This document shows positions 43,944 to 52,963 of a DNA stretch of 64,000 nucleotides, piece by piece. Under the pieces are notes generated by a model. That model was given only the letters and a program-made list of their open reading frames with translations. It was not told the DNA's origin and did no database searches. How positions within the stretch are numbered: position 1 is the first letter of the stretch; the number at the start of each line of letters is the position of its first letter. The position numbers were made by a program, and so were the translations under genes. The DNA is from Micromonospora rhizosphaerae (GTDB taxonomy: Bacteria; Actinomycetota; Actinomycetes; Mycobacteriales; Micromonosporaceae). The stretch covers positions 5,022,001-5,086,000 of the forward strand of contig NZ_FMHV01000002.1 of the NCBI RefSeq assembly GCF_900091465.1, given 5' to 3'.

Positions 43944-45140
43944 ATGACGCACGAACGGACTGCCCAGTCCCCGAAGACCGGCGGCCGCGGCCGCCGGGCG
44001 GCCGGACCGCTGGCCCTGCTCGGCGTCGTCCTGCTGGCGCTCAACCTGCGCGCGGCGATCGCCGGGCTCGCCCCGCTGCTGCCGGACGTCCGAGCAGACC
44101 TCGGCCTGTCCAGCGGCACGGCGGGGCTGCTCACCACGCTGCCGGTGCTCTGCTTCGGGCTGCTGTCACCCTTCGCGGCGCTGCTCGGACGCCGGATCGG
44201 CATCGAGGCGGCCCTGCTGCTGGCGATGCTCGGCATCGTGGCCGGCAGCCTGGTCCGCACCGCGCCGGGTCTCTGGTGGCTGGTCGCCGGCACGGTGGTG
44301 GTGGGCGCCGGAATCACCGTCGGCAACGTGCTGGTGCCCAGCATCGTCAAGCAGGACTTCTCCGACCGGCAGGGTCCGGTGACCGCCCTGACCACGGCTG
44401 CGCTGACCGGGGGTGCCGCCCTCGCCGCGGCGGTCACCGCCCCGCTGGCGCACATCGGGCTCGGCTGGCGGGGTGCCCTGCTCCTGGTGGGCGGACTTGC
44501 CGCCGTCGCGGCGATCGCCTGGCTCCCCCAGCTGCGGCGCCGGCACGTCGCCCCCGTGGTCCGGCTGGGCGGGGCCGCCGTCCTGCGCTCGCCGGTCACC
44601 TGGCAGCTCGCCGGGTTCATGGGGATGCAGTCGCTGACCTACTACGCGATTCTGGCCTGGCTGCCCACGCTGCTGCGGGACGCGGGCGTCTCCGCCGCCG
44701 GCGCCGGCTGGGCGCTCGCCCTGTTCAACCTGCTCGGCATCGCCACCGCCGTGGCGGCGCCCGCCCTGGCGGCCCGCCGACGCGACCAGCGCGGCCTCGG
44801 CCTGCTGGTCTGCGCGACCTGGGGGGTGGGACTGCTCGGACTGCTCGTCGCGCCCGCGCTGTACCTGCTCTGGGCCACGCTGACCGGGCTGGCGCAGGGC
44901 GCCGGGATCGGCCTCGCGCTGGCGCTGCTGGTGATCCGGGCCCGTACGCCGGAGTCGGCCCGGGACCTCTCCGGCACCGTGCAGTCGGTCGGCTACCTGC
45001 TGGGCTCGACCGGACCGGTGCTGGTCGGCCTGTTGCACGACGTGTCGGACGACTGGACCGCACCGCTCGTCGCCCTCTGCGTCGCGGTCACGGTGATGGC
45101 CGCGGCCGCGCTCGGCGCCGGGCGGGACCGCCAGGTCTGA
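43944..45140 (+). CDS. CynX/NimT-type MFS transporter
   Basis: 398 residues, start ATG two bases after the IclR stop. Twelve hydrophobic segments; ALNLRAAIAGLAPLLPDVRA in the first helix is typical of the cyanate/2-nitroimidazole transporter branch. MFS members beside aromatic pathways carry benzoate-like acids in or out. It may import 4-hydroxybenzoate for PobA or export a toxic intermediate; neither can be told from sequence. Confidence 0.85.
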   Translation: MTHERTAQSPKTGGRGRRAAGPLALLGVVLLALNLRAAIAGLAPLLPDVRADLGLSSGTAGLLTTLPVLCFGLLSPFAALLGRRIGIEAALLLAMLGIVAGSLVRTAPGLWWLVAGTVVVGAGITVGNVLVPSIVKQDFSDRQGPVTALTTAALTGGAALAAAVTAPLAHIGLGWRGALLLVGGLAAVAAIAWLPQLRRRHVAPVVRLGGAAVLRSPVTWQLAGFMGMQSLTYYAILAWLPTLLRDAGVSAAGAGWALALFNLLGIATAVAAPALAARRRDQRGLGLLVCATWGVGLLGLLVAPALYLLWATLTGLAQGAGIGLALALLVIRARTPESARDLSGTVQSVGYLLGSTGPVLVGLLHDVSDDWTAPLVALCVAVTVMAAAALGAGRDRQV

Positions 45141-45146
45141 GCCGGC

Positions 45147-45161
45147 TTCCGCTGGACGGAA
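45147..45161. promoter_or_regulatory. Candidate IclR box before pobA
   Basis: TTCCG-CTGGA-CGGAA is a perfect 5+5 inverted repeat with a five-base spacer, 84 bases before the pobA ATG and seven bases after the MFS stop. The layout matches IclR-family sites. It implies that pobA has its own promoter. Confidence 0.55.
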
Positions 45162-45244
45162 ACCGGTAGCGGCGCCGCGCCGCCCGATCCGGCAGGCTGA
45201 CAGGGCCGCGCTTCGGCGGCGACACGGAGAACGAGGAGGCACGG

Positions 45245-46417
45245 ATGCGTACCCAGGTCGGCATCGTCGGCGCGGGACCCGCGGGGCTCATGCTGTCGCA
45301 CCTGCTGCACCTGCACGGCATCGAGTCCGTGGTGCTCGAGTGCCGCAGCCGGGAGTACGTGGAGCAGCGGGTCCGTGCCGGGGTCCTCGAACAGGGCTCG
45401 GTGGACCTGCTCCGCCGCGCCGGACTCGCCGACCGGCTCGACCGCGCGGGGATGCGGCACGAAGGCATCGAGCTGCGCTTCGACGGCGAGTCGCACCGGG
45501 TGCCGTTGACCGAGCTGACCGGGCGGGCGATCACCGTCTACGGGCAGCAGGAGGTGGTCAAGGACCTGATCGCGGCCCGGCTCGCGGCCGGTGGCGAGAT
45601 CCTCTTCAATGTCGACGACGTACGCCTCGACGGCCTCGACTCGGATTCCCCGGTCATCCGGTTCCGCCGGGACGGCCGGGAGGAGGAGCTGCACTGCGAC
45701 TTCGTGGCCGGCTGCGACGGCTTCCACGGGGTGAGCCGGGCGGCGGTGCCCGACGGCCTGCTGACCACCTACGAGCGGACCTATCCGTTCGCCTGGCTGG
45801 GCATCCTCGCCGCCGCGCCGCCCGCGGTGGACGAGCTGATCTACGCCAACCACGAGCGCGGCTTCGCCCTCTACAGCCTGCGCTCGCCGGAGATCTCCCG
45901 GCTGTATCTGCAGGTCGCTCCCGACGAGGACATCGCCGCGTGGCCGGACGAGCGGATCTGGGCGGAGCTGCGGGCCCGGCTGGAGACGGTGCCCGGCTGG
46001 TCGCTCAACGAGGGGCCGATCCTGGAGAAGGGGATCACCCCGATGCGCAGCTTCGTGGTCGAGCCGATGCAGTGGGAGCGGCTGTACCTCGCCGGGGACG
46101 CCGTCCACATCGTCCCGCCCACCGGGGCGAAGGGCATGAACCTCGCGCTCGCCGACGTGGCGCTGCTCGGGGACGCGTTCGCCGCCTGGTACGGCGAGGG
46201 GCGGACCGACCTGCTGGAGAACTACTCGCGGACCGCCCTGCGCCGGGTCTGGCGGGCGCAGCACTTCTCCTGGTGGATGACGTCGATGCTGCACCGGCTG
46301 GACGGCCAGGACGCGTACGAGGCGAAGCTGCAGTCCTCGACGCTGCGCTACGTGGCAACCTCCCGCGCGTACGCGACCAGCCTGGCGGAGAACTACGTCG
46401 GCCTGCCCGAGGTGTGA
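45245..46417 (+). CDS. pobA: 4-hydroxybenzoate 3-monooxygenase
   Basis: 390 residues, with GAGGAGGCACGG before the ATG. FAD fold GIVGAGPAGLMLSHLLHLHG, the PobA-specific REYVEQRVRAGVLEQGSVDL, and FAD ribityl site LYLAGDAVHIVPPTGAKGMN. The length equals the Pseudomonas enzyme (about 394). It hydroxylates 4-hydroxybenzoate to protocatechuate with NAD(P)H and O2, feeding the pca operon. Convergent with the next gene, 69 bases apart, without an obvious terminator. Confidence 0.95.
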   Translation: MRTQVGIVGAGPAGLMLSHLLHLHGIESVVLECRSREYVEQRVRAGVLEQGSVDLLRRAGLADRLDRAGMRHEGIELRFDGESHRVPLTELTGRAITVYGQQEVVKDLIAARLAAGGEILFNVDDVRLDGLDSDSPVIRFRRDGREEELHCDFVAGCDGFHGVSRAAVPDGLLTTYERTYPFAWLGILAAAPPAVDELIYANHERGFALYSLRSPEISRLYLQVAPDEDIAAWPDERIWAELRARLETVPGWSLNEGPILEKGITPMRSFVVEPMQWERLYLAGDAVHIVPPTGAKGMNLALADVALLGDAFAAWYGEGRTDLLENYSRTALRRVWRAQHFSWWMTSMLHRLDGQDAYEAKLQSSTLRYVATSRAYATSLAENYVGLPEV

Positions 46418-46486
46418 CCGCGGGGCGCGGATCAGCGCAGGCCGGCAACAGCGAGCGACAAGAAGAGTGTCGAGCCCGGGCGATCC

Positions 46487-48088
46487 TCAGTCGACAAGGA
46501 CACCGGGGTTGAGCACGCCGGCCGGGTCGAGGGCCCGCTTCGTGGCGCGCAGTGCGAGGGCGAACGGGTCCGGACGCTGGCGGTCGTACCAGGGGCGGTG
46601 ATCGCGCCCGACCGCGTGGTGGTGGGTGATCGTCCCACCGTTCGCCACGATCGCCTCGCTGGCCGCAACCTTGATCTGGTCCCAGATCGCCACCTCGGCG
46701 CCCCTCCGTCCCGCGGCGTACACGGTGAAGTAGGGAGCCGGCCCGTCCGGGTACACGTGGGTGAACCGACAGGTGACCAGCGCCGGCGAGCCGTTGATGG
46801 CGATGCCGGCGTGAGCGACCGCGTCGATCACCGCGGCGTGCAGCGCGTCGAACCCCGCCCAGGTGCAGGCCGTTTCGAAGGTCTCCACCACGGCACCGAG
46901 CCGGGCCAGCGCGTCCCGCAGGTACGGCGCGGAGACGAATGTGTCCCGCCATTCGGCGACCGCATCCGGCGCGTCAGCGCGCATCTCCTTCTCGCGGGTC
47001 GGAGCATCCGGGTGGCCGCCACGGGCACGACAAAGCTGCACCGCCCGGTTCAGCGCCGAGTCGACCGGGTGGTCGGCCGACTCGAACCCGAGCAGCAAGC
47101 GGCAGGAGCCGTCTCTCACACCGGCACCCAGCATCGACTCCAGCCGGTCGAGCAGCCGGCAGTTGGCCGGCTGCAGTCCGGATTGCACCACGTCGCGCGT
47201 CGCCGCGACCGCATCGGCGTACTCCTCGAAGCGGACCGCGGCGGCGGCGCGGAACCGCGGGCGTGACTGCACCCGGACCCAGGCTTCGGTGATCACACCG
47301 AGCGTGCCCTCCGAGCCGAGCCAGAGCCGGTCGGGTGACGGGCCGGCCCCGCTGCCCGGCACCCGCAGTGACCCGGCGACGCCGGCCGGGGTCACGACCC
47401 GTACCGCCGCCACCAGGTCCTCGATGTGGGTGTGGCCGGTGGCGAAGTGTCCACCGGCTCGGGTGGCCAGCCACCCGCCGAGGGTGGAGAACTCGAAGCT
47501 CTGCGGAAAGTGGCGCAGCGTGAGTCCGGACGGGCGCAGCTGGTCCTCCAGCTCGGGGCCGAGCGTGCCGGCGCGAATGCGCGCAGCCCTGCTGATCTCG
47601 TCGACCTCCACCACACCGGAGAGTCCGGTCAGGTCGATGCTGAGCACCGGCCGCGACCGGTCCCGGCACTCCACCCCGCCCACCACGCTGGTCCCGCCGC
47701 CATAGGGCACCACCGCCACGTCGTCGGCCACGGCCCAGTCCAGCAGCGCGACCAGGTCGGCCTCGGAACGCGGGTACGCCACCAGGTCCGGCGCGTGGTC
47801 CAGCTCGCCGCGCAGGTTTCGCACCACGTCGCGGTAGGCCTTGCCGTGGGTGTGGGCGGCCCGGGTGAGCGGGTCGGTCCGGCAGAGTTCGGCGAGGCTC
47901 GCCGGCGGGGTGAGCCGCGGTTCGGGGAGCCCGAGGCCGGCCGGGTCCGGCACGCGCGCCAGCGTTCCGTCCAACGGGAGTCCGAAGGCGGCGACGCGGG
48001 CAGCCAACCGCCGGCTCGCCTCGGCGTCGAGGGCCCGGTCCGCCCACCCCCAGCCCCACCAGGAGCGGGGCCGGCTCACAGATCGCAC
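46487..48088 (-). CDS. FAD-binding oxidase of the alkylglycerone-phosphate-synthase/GlcD type
   Basis: 533 residues from a GTG at 48088 (GTG at 48079 also possible). The N-terminus SWWGWGWADRALD is a hallmark of the actinobacterial AGPS-like group. PCMH FAD domain: PDLVAYPRSEADLVALLDWA, VVPYGGGTSVVGGV, SFEFSTLGGWLATRAGGHFA and WLGSEGTLGVITEAWVRV. C-terminal THHHAVGRDHRPWYDRQRPD has the His cluster of the family. Relatives oxidise 2-hydroxy acids or make ether lipids. Beside an aromatic 2-oxo-acid cluster it might oxidise a hydroxymandelate, which is speculative. Confidence 0.82.
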   Translation of the reverse strand: MRSVSRPRSWWGWGWADRALDAEASRRLAARVAAFGLPLDGTLARVPDPAGLGLPEPRLTPPASLAELCRTDPLTRAAHTHGKAYRDVVRNLRGELDHAPDLVAYPRSEADLVALLDWAVADDVAVVPYGGGTSVVGGVECRDRSRPVLSIDLTGLSGVVEVDEISRAARIRAGTLGPELEDQLRPSGLTLRHFPQSFEFSTLGGWLATRAGGHFATGHTHIEDLVAAVRVVTPAGVAGSLRVPGSGAGPSPDRLWLGSEGTLGVITEAWVRVQSRPRFRAAAAVRFEEYADAVAATRDVVQSGLQPANCRLLDRLESMLGAGVRDGSCRLLLGFESADHPVDSALNRAVQLCRARGGHPDAPTREKEMRADAPDAVAEWRDTFVSAPYLRDALARLGAVVETFETACTWAGFDALHAAVIDAVAHAGIAINGSPALVTCRFTHVYPDGPAPYFTVYAAGRRGAEVAIWDQIKVAASEAIVANGGTITHHHAVGRDHRPWYDRQRPDPFALALRATKRALDPAGVLNPGVLVD

Positions 48089-48210
48089 CTGGCTGGTGGC
48101 GGTACGCTCCGACCGTCCAACACGGACTGAGCGTAGAGCGAGTGACCCAGGTCGACAACCGCCTGCGCGCCTGAGCTTCCGGCGTTTGCCGGACCGTCAG
48201 AGGTGAGTGG

Positions 48211-48972
48211 TCACGGCATGACGAGGCCGCCGTCGACGGGGACGGTCACTCCGGTGACGTACGAGGAGGCGTCGCTGGCCAGCCAGATCAGCGTGGCGGC
48301 GAGTTCCTCGTGCTCGCCGAGGCGGCCGGCCGGGGCCACCTGCTTGACCATCTCGAACGTCGCCGGCTGAAGCTGGTCGCTCATCTCGGACTGGAAGAAG
48401 CCGGGGGCGATGCAGTTGACCCGGATGCCCTTGCGGCCGGTCCACTGCGCGGCCAGGTCGCGGGTCAGCCCGATGATGCCGGCCTTGCTCGACGCGTACG
48501 CCGCCTGTGGGATGTTCGCCGGGCGCAGGCCGATGACGCTGGAGATGTTGACGATCGCGCCACCGTCGGTCGCGGCGCGAGCGAACGCCTGGGCCATCCA
48601 GTAGCTGCCCATGAGGTTCACGTCGATCACGGACCGGAACTGCTCCGGCGTCTCCCGGGTGGCGGGGACGGCCGTGCCGACGCCGGCGTTGTTGACCAGC
48701 ACGTCCACCCGGCCGAACGTGTCGATCGCCGTGGCGATGAGCGCCTCGCAGTCCTCGGGTTTGCTGACGTCGGTGGCCCGGGCCACGTAGCGGCGTCCGG
48801 CCGCCTCGACCAGCGCGCCGGTCTCCGGCAGCCGCTCCGCTCGGCGGGCGCCGAGCACCACGTCGGCGCCGGCCTCGGCGAGCGCCCGGGCGAAGGAGAC
48901 GCCGAGGCCGGAGGAGGCGCCCGTCACGACGGCGACCTTCCCGTCGAGGCGGAACCGGTCCATCACACTCAC
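48211..48972 (-). CDS. Short-chain dehydrogenase/reductase
   Basis: 253 residues from the GTG at 48972, six bases behind AGGAG; ATG at 48963 is an alternative. Cofactor site VVTGASSGLGVSFARAL, VLVNNAGVGTA, catalytic Ser in IVNISSVIG, Tyr and Lys in QAAYASSKAG, and IRVNCIAPGFFQSEM. The classical SDR length. Acidic/basic residues after strand 2 (GARRAERL) favour NADP. Divergent from an acyl-CoA dehydrogenase across a TetR-type operator, so the pair may act in one fatty or branched acyl pathway. Confidence 0.92.
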   Translation of the reverse strand: MSVMDRFRLDGKVAVVTGASSGLGVSFARALAEAGADVVLGARRAERLPETGALVEAAGRRYVARATDVSKPEDCEALIATAIDTFGRVDVLVNNAGVGTAVPATRETPEQFRSVIDVNLMGSYWMAQAFARAATDGGAIVNISSVIGLRPANIPQAAYASSKAGIIGLTRDLAAQWTGRKGIRVNCIAPGFFQSEMSDQLQPATFEMVKQVAPAGRLGEHEELAATLIWLASDASSYVTGVTVPVDGGLVMP

Positions 48973-49012
48973 CTGGGCTCCTCGCATTCACTGTGGCAGG
49001 CCTGGACGGCAA

Positions 49013-49026
49013 ACCGACCGGACGGT
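49013..49026. promoter_or_regulatory. TetR-type operator between SDR and acyl-CoA dehydrogenase
   Basis: ACCGACCGGACGGT is a palindrome with 12 of 14 matching positions. It is centred in the 108-base divergent spacer and flanked by AAA and ATG TTC. It fits the TetR regulator encoded at the end of the dehydrogenase operon (50292). Confidence 0.55.
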
Positions 49027-49080
49027 ATGTTCGGGCGACGCTAACCAGCCGGTCGCATGCGCGTCAATGGGGAGGAAGCA

Positions 49081-50295
49081 GTGGACTTCGAACCGAGCGC
49101 CCGGGGCGCCGAGTACCTGCACCGGCTGCAGGAGTTCATGGACGACCACGTCTACCCGGCCGAGCCGGTGTACGCGGCGCAGCGCGCCGAGCTGGCGGCC
49201 TCCGGCAAGCGCCACCACCTGCCCCCCGTCGTCGAGGAGCTCAAGGCCGAGGCCCGCCGCCGGGGGCTGTGGAACCTGTTCCTGCCCGACGTCTCCGGGC
49301 TGACCAACCTGGAGTACGCCCCGCTGGCCGAGCTGATGGGCCACTCCATCGAACTCGCTCCGGAAGCCACCAACTGCGCGGCGCCGGACACCGGCAACAT
49401 GGAGATCCTGCACATGTTCGGCACCGCCGAGCAGCAGGAGCGCTGGCTGCGTCCGCTGCTCGACGGGGAGATCCGGTCGGCCTTCGCGATGACCGAGCCG
49501 GACGTCGCCTCGAGCGACGCCACCAACATCTCCACCCGCATCGAGCGCGGCGGCGACTCGTACGTCATCAACGGCCGCAAGTGGTGGACCACCGGCATCG
49601 CCGACCCGCGCTGCAAGATCATGATTGTGATGGGCAAGACCGACCCGTCGGCCGACACCCACCGGCAGCAGTCGATGATCCTGGTACCGGTGGACACCCC
49701 CGGCGTCCAGGTGCTCCGCTCGCTGCCGGTCTTCGGCTACCACGACCAGCACGGCCACGGCGAGGTGGTCTTCTCCGACGTCCGCGTGCCGGCCTCCCAC
49801 CTGCTCGGCGAAGAGGGCAGCGGCTTCGCCCTCGCCCAGGCCCGGCTCGGTCCCGGCCGCATCCACCACTGCATGCGCTCGATCGGGCTGGCCGAGCGGG
49901 CGCTGAGCCTGATGGTGCGCAGGGCGGCATCGCGGGTCGCCTTCGGCCAGGAACTGGCCCGCCAGGGCGTGGTGCAGCAGCAGATCGCCGAGTCGCGGAT
50001 CGCGATCGAGCAGGCCCGGCTGCTGACGCTCAAGGCGGCCTGGATGATCGACAGGTACGGCGCCAAGGCCGCCCGCACCGAGATCGCCGCCATCAAGGTG
50101 GTGGCGCCGCGGGTCGCGCTCGAGGTGCTCGACCGGGCGATCCAGGTGCACGGCGGGGCCGGGGTCTCCGACGACTTCCCCCTGGCGTCGATGTACGCCG
50201 GCGCCCGTACGCTCCGCATCGCCGACGGCCCGGACGAGGTGCACGTGCGTGACGTCGCCCGCCGCGAGATCCGCCGCCAGCTGGAGTCGCGGTGA
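49081..50295 (+). CDS. Acyl-CoA dehydrogenase
   Basis: 404 residues from the GTG at 49081, behind GGGGAGGAAGCA; the ATG at 49057 has no RBS. Flavin-binding [36 protein letters not shown], and C-terminal [34 protein letters not shown]. This is the ACAD10/11-like subgroup: the active-site base position carries VHGGAG and DGPDEVH in place of the usual YGGxGY and EGT. Substrate unknown. The stop overlaps the TetR start. Confidence 0.92.
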   Translation: MDFEPSARGAEYLHRLQEFMDDHVYPAEPVYAAQRAELAASGKRHHLPPVVEELKAEARRRGLWNLFLPDVSGLTNLEYAPLAELMGHSIELAPEATNCAAPDTGNMEILHMFGTAEQQERWLRPLLDGEIRSAFAMTEPDVASSDATNISTRIERGGDSYVINGRKWWTTGIADPRCKIMIVMGKTDPSADTHRQQSMILVPVDTPGVQVLRSLPVFGYHDQHGHGEVVFSDVRVPASHLLGEEGSGFALAQARLGPGRIHHCMRSIGLAERALSLMVRRAASRVAFGQELARQGVVQQQIAESRIAIEQARLLTLKAAWMIDRYGAKAARTEIAAIKVVAPRVALEVLDRAIQVHGGAGVSDDFPLASMYAGARTLRIADGPDEVHVRDVARREIRRQLESR

Positions 50296-50939
50296 GCGTG
50301 GCCGCGACCGAGCCGACCGCCGGGGCCGGGCGGCGGCGGGCCGCGCGCGGCTCGGCCCGGCAGCGGATCGTCGCGGCCGCCACCGAACTCTTCGCCCGGC
50401 GCGGCTACGGAGCGACCAGCGTCCAGGAGATCGTGGCCGCGGCGGAGGTCACCAAGGGGGCTCTGTACCACTGGTTCGGCTCGAAGTCCGAGCTGCTCAC
50501 GAGCATCTACCGGGAGCTGCTGGCGGAGCAGACGCAGCGGCTGCGGGAGATCGCCGACGGCGACGCGCCGGTCGAGGAGCGGTTGCACGCCGCGGCCCTC
50601 GACGTCGTCGAGCACACGGCCGAGCACCTGGCCGAGCTCACCGTCTGGGCGAAGTCGGCGCACCTGCTAGACGACGAGCATGCCGAGGCCACCCGCCGGG
50701 AGCGCCGGCGCTACCACGACCTCTTCTGCGACCTGGTACGCGAAGGGCAGCAGAGCGGCGTGGTGCGCACCGACGTCTCCGCCACGGTCATCACCCACAC
50801 CTTCCTCAGCGCCCTGGGCAACACGCACACCTGGTTCCGCCCGGGCGGGCCGCTGTCCTTCGCGGAGGTCGGTCACCAGCTTGTCGCGCTGTTCGTCGGC
50901 GGCCTGCGCGCCCCGGCAGGCCCGCCCTACCGGACCTGA
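50292..50939 (+). CDS. TetR family transcriptional regulator
   Basis: 215 residues, start GTG overlapping the preceding stop (GTGA). Helix-turn-helix [20 protein letters not shown], then [20 protein letters not shown]. The ligand domain is ordinary. It probably represses its own operon and the SDR via the palindrome at 49013. Its last codons overlap the end of the convergent sigma gene by 13 bases. Confidence 0.9.
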   Translation: MSVAATEPTAGAGRRRAARGSARQRIVAAATELFARRGYGATSVQEIVAAAEVTKGALYHWFGSKSELLTSIYRELLAEQTQRLREIADGDAPVEERLHAAALDVVEHTAEHLAELTVWAKSAHLLDDEHAEATRRERRRYHDLFCDLVREGQQSGVVRTDVSATVITHTFLSALGNTHTWFRPGGPLSFAEVGHQLVALFVGGLRAPAGPPYRT

Positions 50940-52138
50940 CCCAGCCGGCGACGGAGGAACTCCCGCTCGGCGGCATTGTCGGTGCGCTCGATCGCCGCGC
51001 CGTACGCCAGGCGTGCCTCGTCCGCACGGCCGAGCCGGCGCAGCAGGTCGGCGCGGACCGCGTGGAAGACGTGGTAGCCGGCCAGGTCAAGGCCGTCGAC
51101 CAGGGCCAGCGCTACCGCCGCTCCGTCCACCTCGGCCACCGCGACCGACCGGTTCAGCGCCACGACCGGGCTGGGCGCGAGCACCATGAGCTGGTCGTAC
51201 AGCTGGGCGATCTGACCCCAGTCGGTGTTGGCGGCGGCGGTCGCGTCGCTGTGCACGGCGTTGATCGCCGCCTGGATCTGGTACGGCCCGGGCCTGTCCC
51301 GCCGCAGGCAGCGGCGGACCAGCGCCTGCCCCTCGCCGATCAACGCGCGGTCCCACCGGCCGCGGTCCTGTTCAGCCAGCGGCACCAGGCTGCCGTCGGA
51401 AGCGACGCGGGCCGGCCGGCGGGCCTCGGTGAGCAGCATCAGCGCGAGCAGCCCGAGCACCTCCGGTTCGTCCGGCATGAGCTCGGCCAGCAGCCGGCCC
51501 AGCCGAATCGCCTCGGCGCACAGCTCGTCCCGGACCAGCCGCTCCCCCGAACTCGCGGTGTGCCCCTCATTGAAGACCAGGTAGACCACGGCCAGCACCG
51601 CCCGGAGGCGGTCGGGCAGGTCCGCGTCGCGCGGCACCCGGTACGGGATCCCGGCGTCCCGGATCTTGGCCTTGGCCCGGACCAGCCGCTGCGCCATCGT
51701 CGGCTCCGGCACGAGGAAGGCGCGGGCGATCTCGGCGGTGCTCAGGCCGCCGAGCAGCCGCAGGGTCAGCGCGACCCGGGCGCCGGCGCTCAGCGCCGGG
51801 TGGCAGCAGGTGAAGATCAGGCGGAGCCGGTCATCGGGCACTGGTCCCTCCTCGGCCGGTGCGTCGCGGTCGTACAGCAGGGCGGCCTGCGCGTGCCGGT
51901 CGGCCCGGGACGCCTCGCGGCGCAGCCGGTCGATCGCCCGGTTCCGGGCGGTGGTGATGATCCATCCGGCCGGGCTGGGCGGCAGGCCGTCGGTCGGCCA
52001 ATGGTCGACCGCCGCGGCGAAGGCGTCCTGGACCGCCTCCTCGGCGAGGTCGATGTCGCCGAGGACGCGGACCAGGACGGCGACCGCGCGGCCGTACTCC
52101 GCGCGGAACACCTGTTCGACGTCGGTCAGATCGGTCAC
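50927..52138 (-). CDS. ECF sigma factor with C-terminal DUF6596/TPR-like extension (ECF42-type)
   Basis: 403 residues from the GTG at 52138; the longer open frame to 52903 covers the next gene and is not coding. Sigma region 2 [47 protein letters not shown]; region 4 [38 protein letters not shown]. The second half ([28 protein letters not shown]) is the helical extension that replaces a separate anti-sigma factor. It is coupled by GTGA overlap to a YCII protein, the constant partner of this sigma group. Confidence 0.93.
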   Translation of the reverse strand: MTDLTDVEQVFRAEYGRAVAVLVRVLGDIDLAEEAVQDAFAAAVDHWPTDGLPPSPAGWIITTARNRAIDRLRREASRADRHAQAALLYDRDAPAEEGPVPDDRLRLIFTCCHPALSAGARVALTLRLLGGLSTAEIARAFLVPEPTMAQRLVRAKAKIRDAGIPYRVPRDADLPDRLRAVLAVVYLVFNEGHTASSGERLVRDELCAEAIRLGRLLAELMPDEPEVLGLLALMLLTEARRPARVASDGSLVPLAEQDRGRWDRALIGEGQALVRRCLRRDRPGPYQIQAAINAVHSDATAAANTDWGQIAQLYDQLMVLAPSPVVALNRSVAVAEVDGAAVALALVDGLDLAGYHVFHAVRADLLRRLGRADEARLAYGAAIERTDNAAEREFLRRRLGQVR

Positions 52139-52485
52139 GCCTCGCCCTGGAAGGGGCGCACCTCGATCGGCAGGGTGGTCGCCAGGGCGTACCGGCGGCC
52201 CCACTCCAGGGCGGCGTCCAGATCCGGGGCGGTGATGATGGTGAAGCCGCCGAGGTACTCCTTGCCCTCGATGTAGGGCCCGTCGGTGACCAGCACCTCG
52301 TCCCCCTTGGCCCGCAGCACCGTCGCCGTCTCCGGCGCGTGCAGCCCGTTGCCGAAGACCCAGGACCCGGCCTCGACCAGGTCGCGGCGGATGGCGTCGA
52401 TCTCCCGCATCACCCCGGCCAGGAACTCCGGGTCGGGCATCCCCTGGCCGGCCGGCTGGTACATGCTGATCAGGTACTGCTTCAT
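52135..52485 (-). CDS. YCII-related (DGPF) protein
   Basis: 116 residues, with GGAGGAAC before the [23 protein letters not shown] and [20 protein letters not shown] (the DGPF/DGPY loop) are diagnostic. These small ferredoxin-like-fold proteins accompany ECF42-type sigma factors; their role in signalling is not settled. First gene of the two-gene operon. Confidence 0.92.
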   Translation of the reverse strand: MKQYLISMYQPAGQGMPDPEFLAGVMREIDAIRRDLVEAGSWVFGNGLHAPETATVLRAKGDEVLVTDGPYIEGKEYLGGFTIITAPDLDAALEWGRRYALATTLPIEVRPFQGEA

Positions 52486-52963
52486 GCGTTCCTCCTCGCC
52501 CCGGGGGCCGGCCCACTGCCGGCCCCTTCACCCTCCATACGAACGGGATGCCCCCGGATCGACACGCCGGCCGGGGATTTTCCCGCAGGCTGGGGGTCCG
52601 CGCCGCGCGGGCGGCCTGGCTGGCGCCAGCACCGGCGGCGTGCTCTCCGTCCTGCTCGCGTCCTGGGCGCTGGCCCGCTACGGCCTGCTCTACTTCGGGC
52701 TCGGACGTCCTGTGTGGTCGATGCCCCCGCGTAACGTCGTCGTCCAAAGGGTCTCGCTGCTGCTGCGACAGGTGGCCCGCAAGTCGCAACGAGGGGACCG
52801 CGGCGGACCAACCCTTCGGCTCACCGGCGAGGGCTGTGGCGGGCGGGGAGGGAAGTAGATCGGTTTCCGACCCTGACCTTTTCACCGATGGCTCTACGTA
52901 CACCGAATTTTATGTTCGGTGAGCGACTCGGCGCCGTCCGCGCGCCGGGAGGGGGGTCAACGC
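52486..52963. other. 478-bp intergenic region without a convincing gene
   Basis: It separates the YCII/sigma operon from the beta-propeller gene. A plus-frame stretch at about 52610-52710 reads [20 protein letters not shown], then GLLYFGLGR, a hydrophobic segment that could be the tail of a lost membrane protein, but there is no start or RBS. A TATGTT element at 52911-52916 in an AT-rich patch is the likely -10 of the downstream gene. Confidence 0.5.

Noticed and set aside
50249..52276. 675-codon plus-strand frame across the TetR and sigma genes
   Set aside because: It overlaps two well-supported genes and its product has no recognisable domain.
52139..52903. N-terminal extension of the ECF42 sigma factor into the YCII gene
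   Set aside because: The added residues are the out-of-frame reading of YCII. The GTG at 52138 with GTGA overlap gives the standard sigma length.
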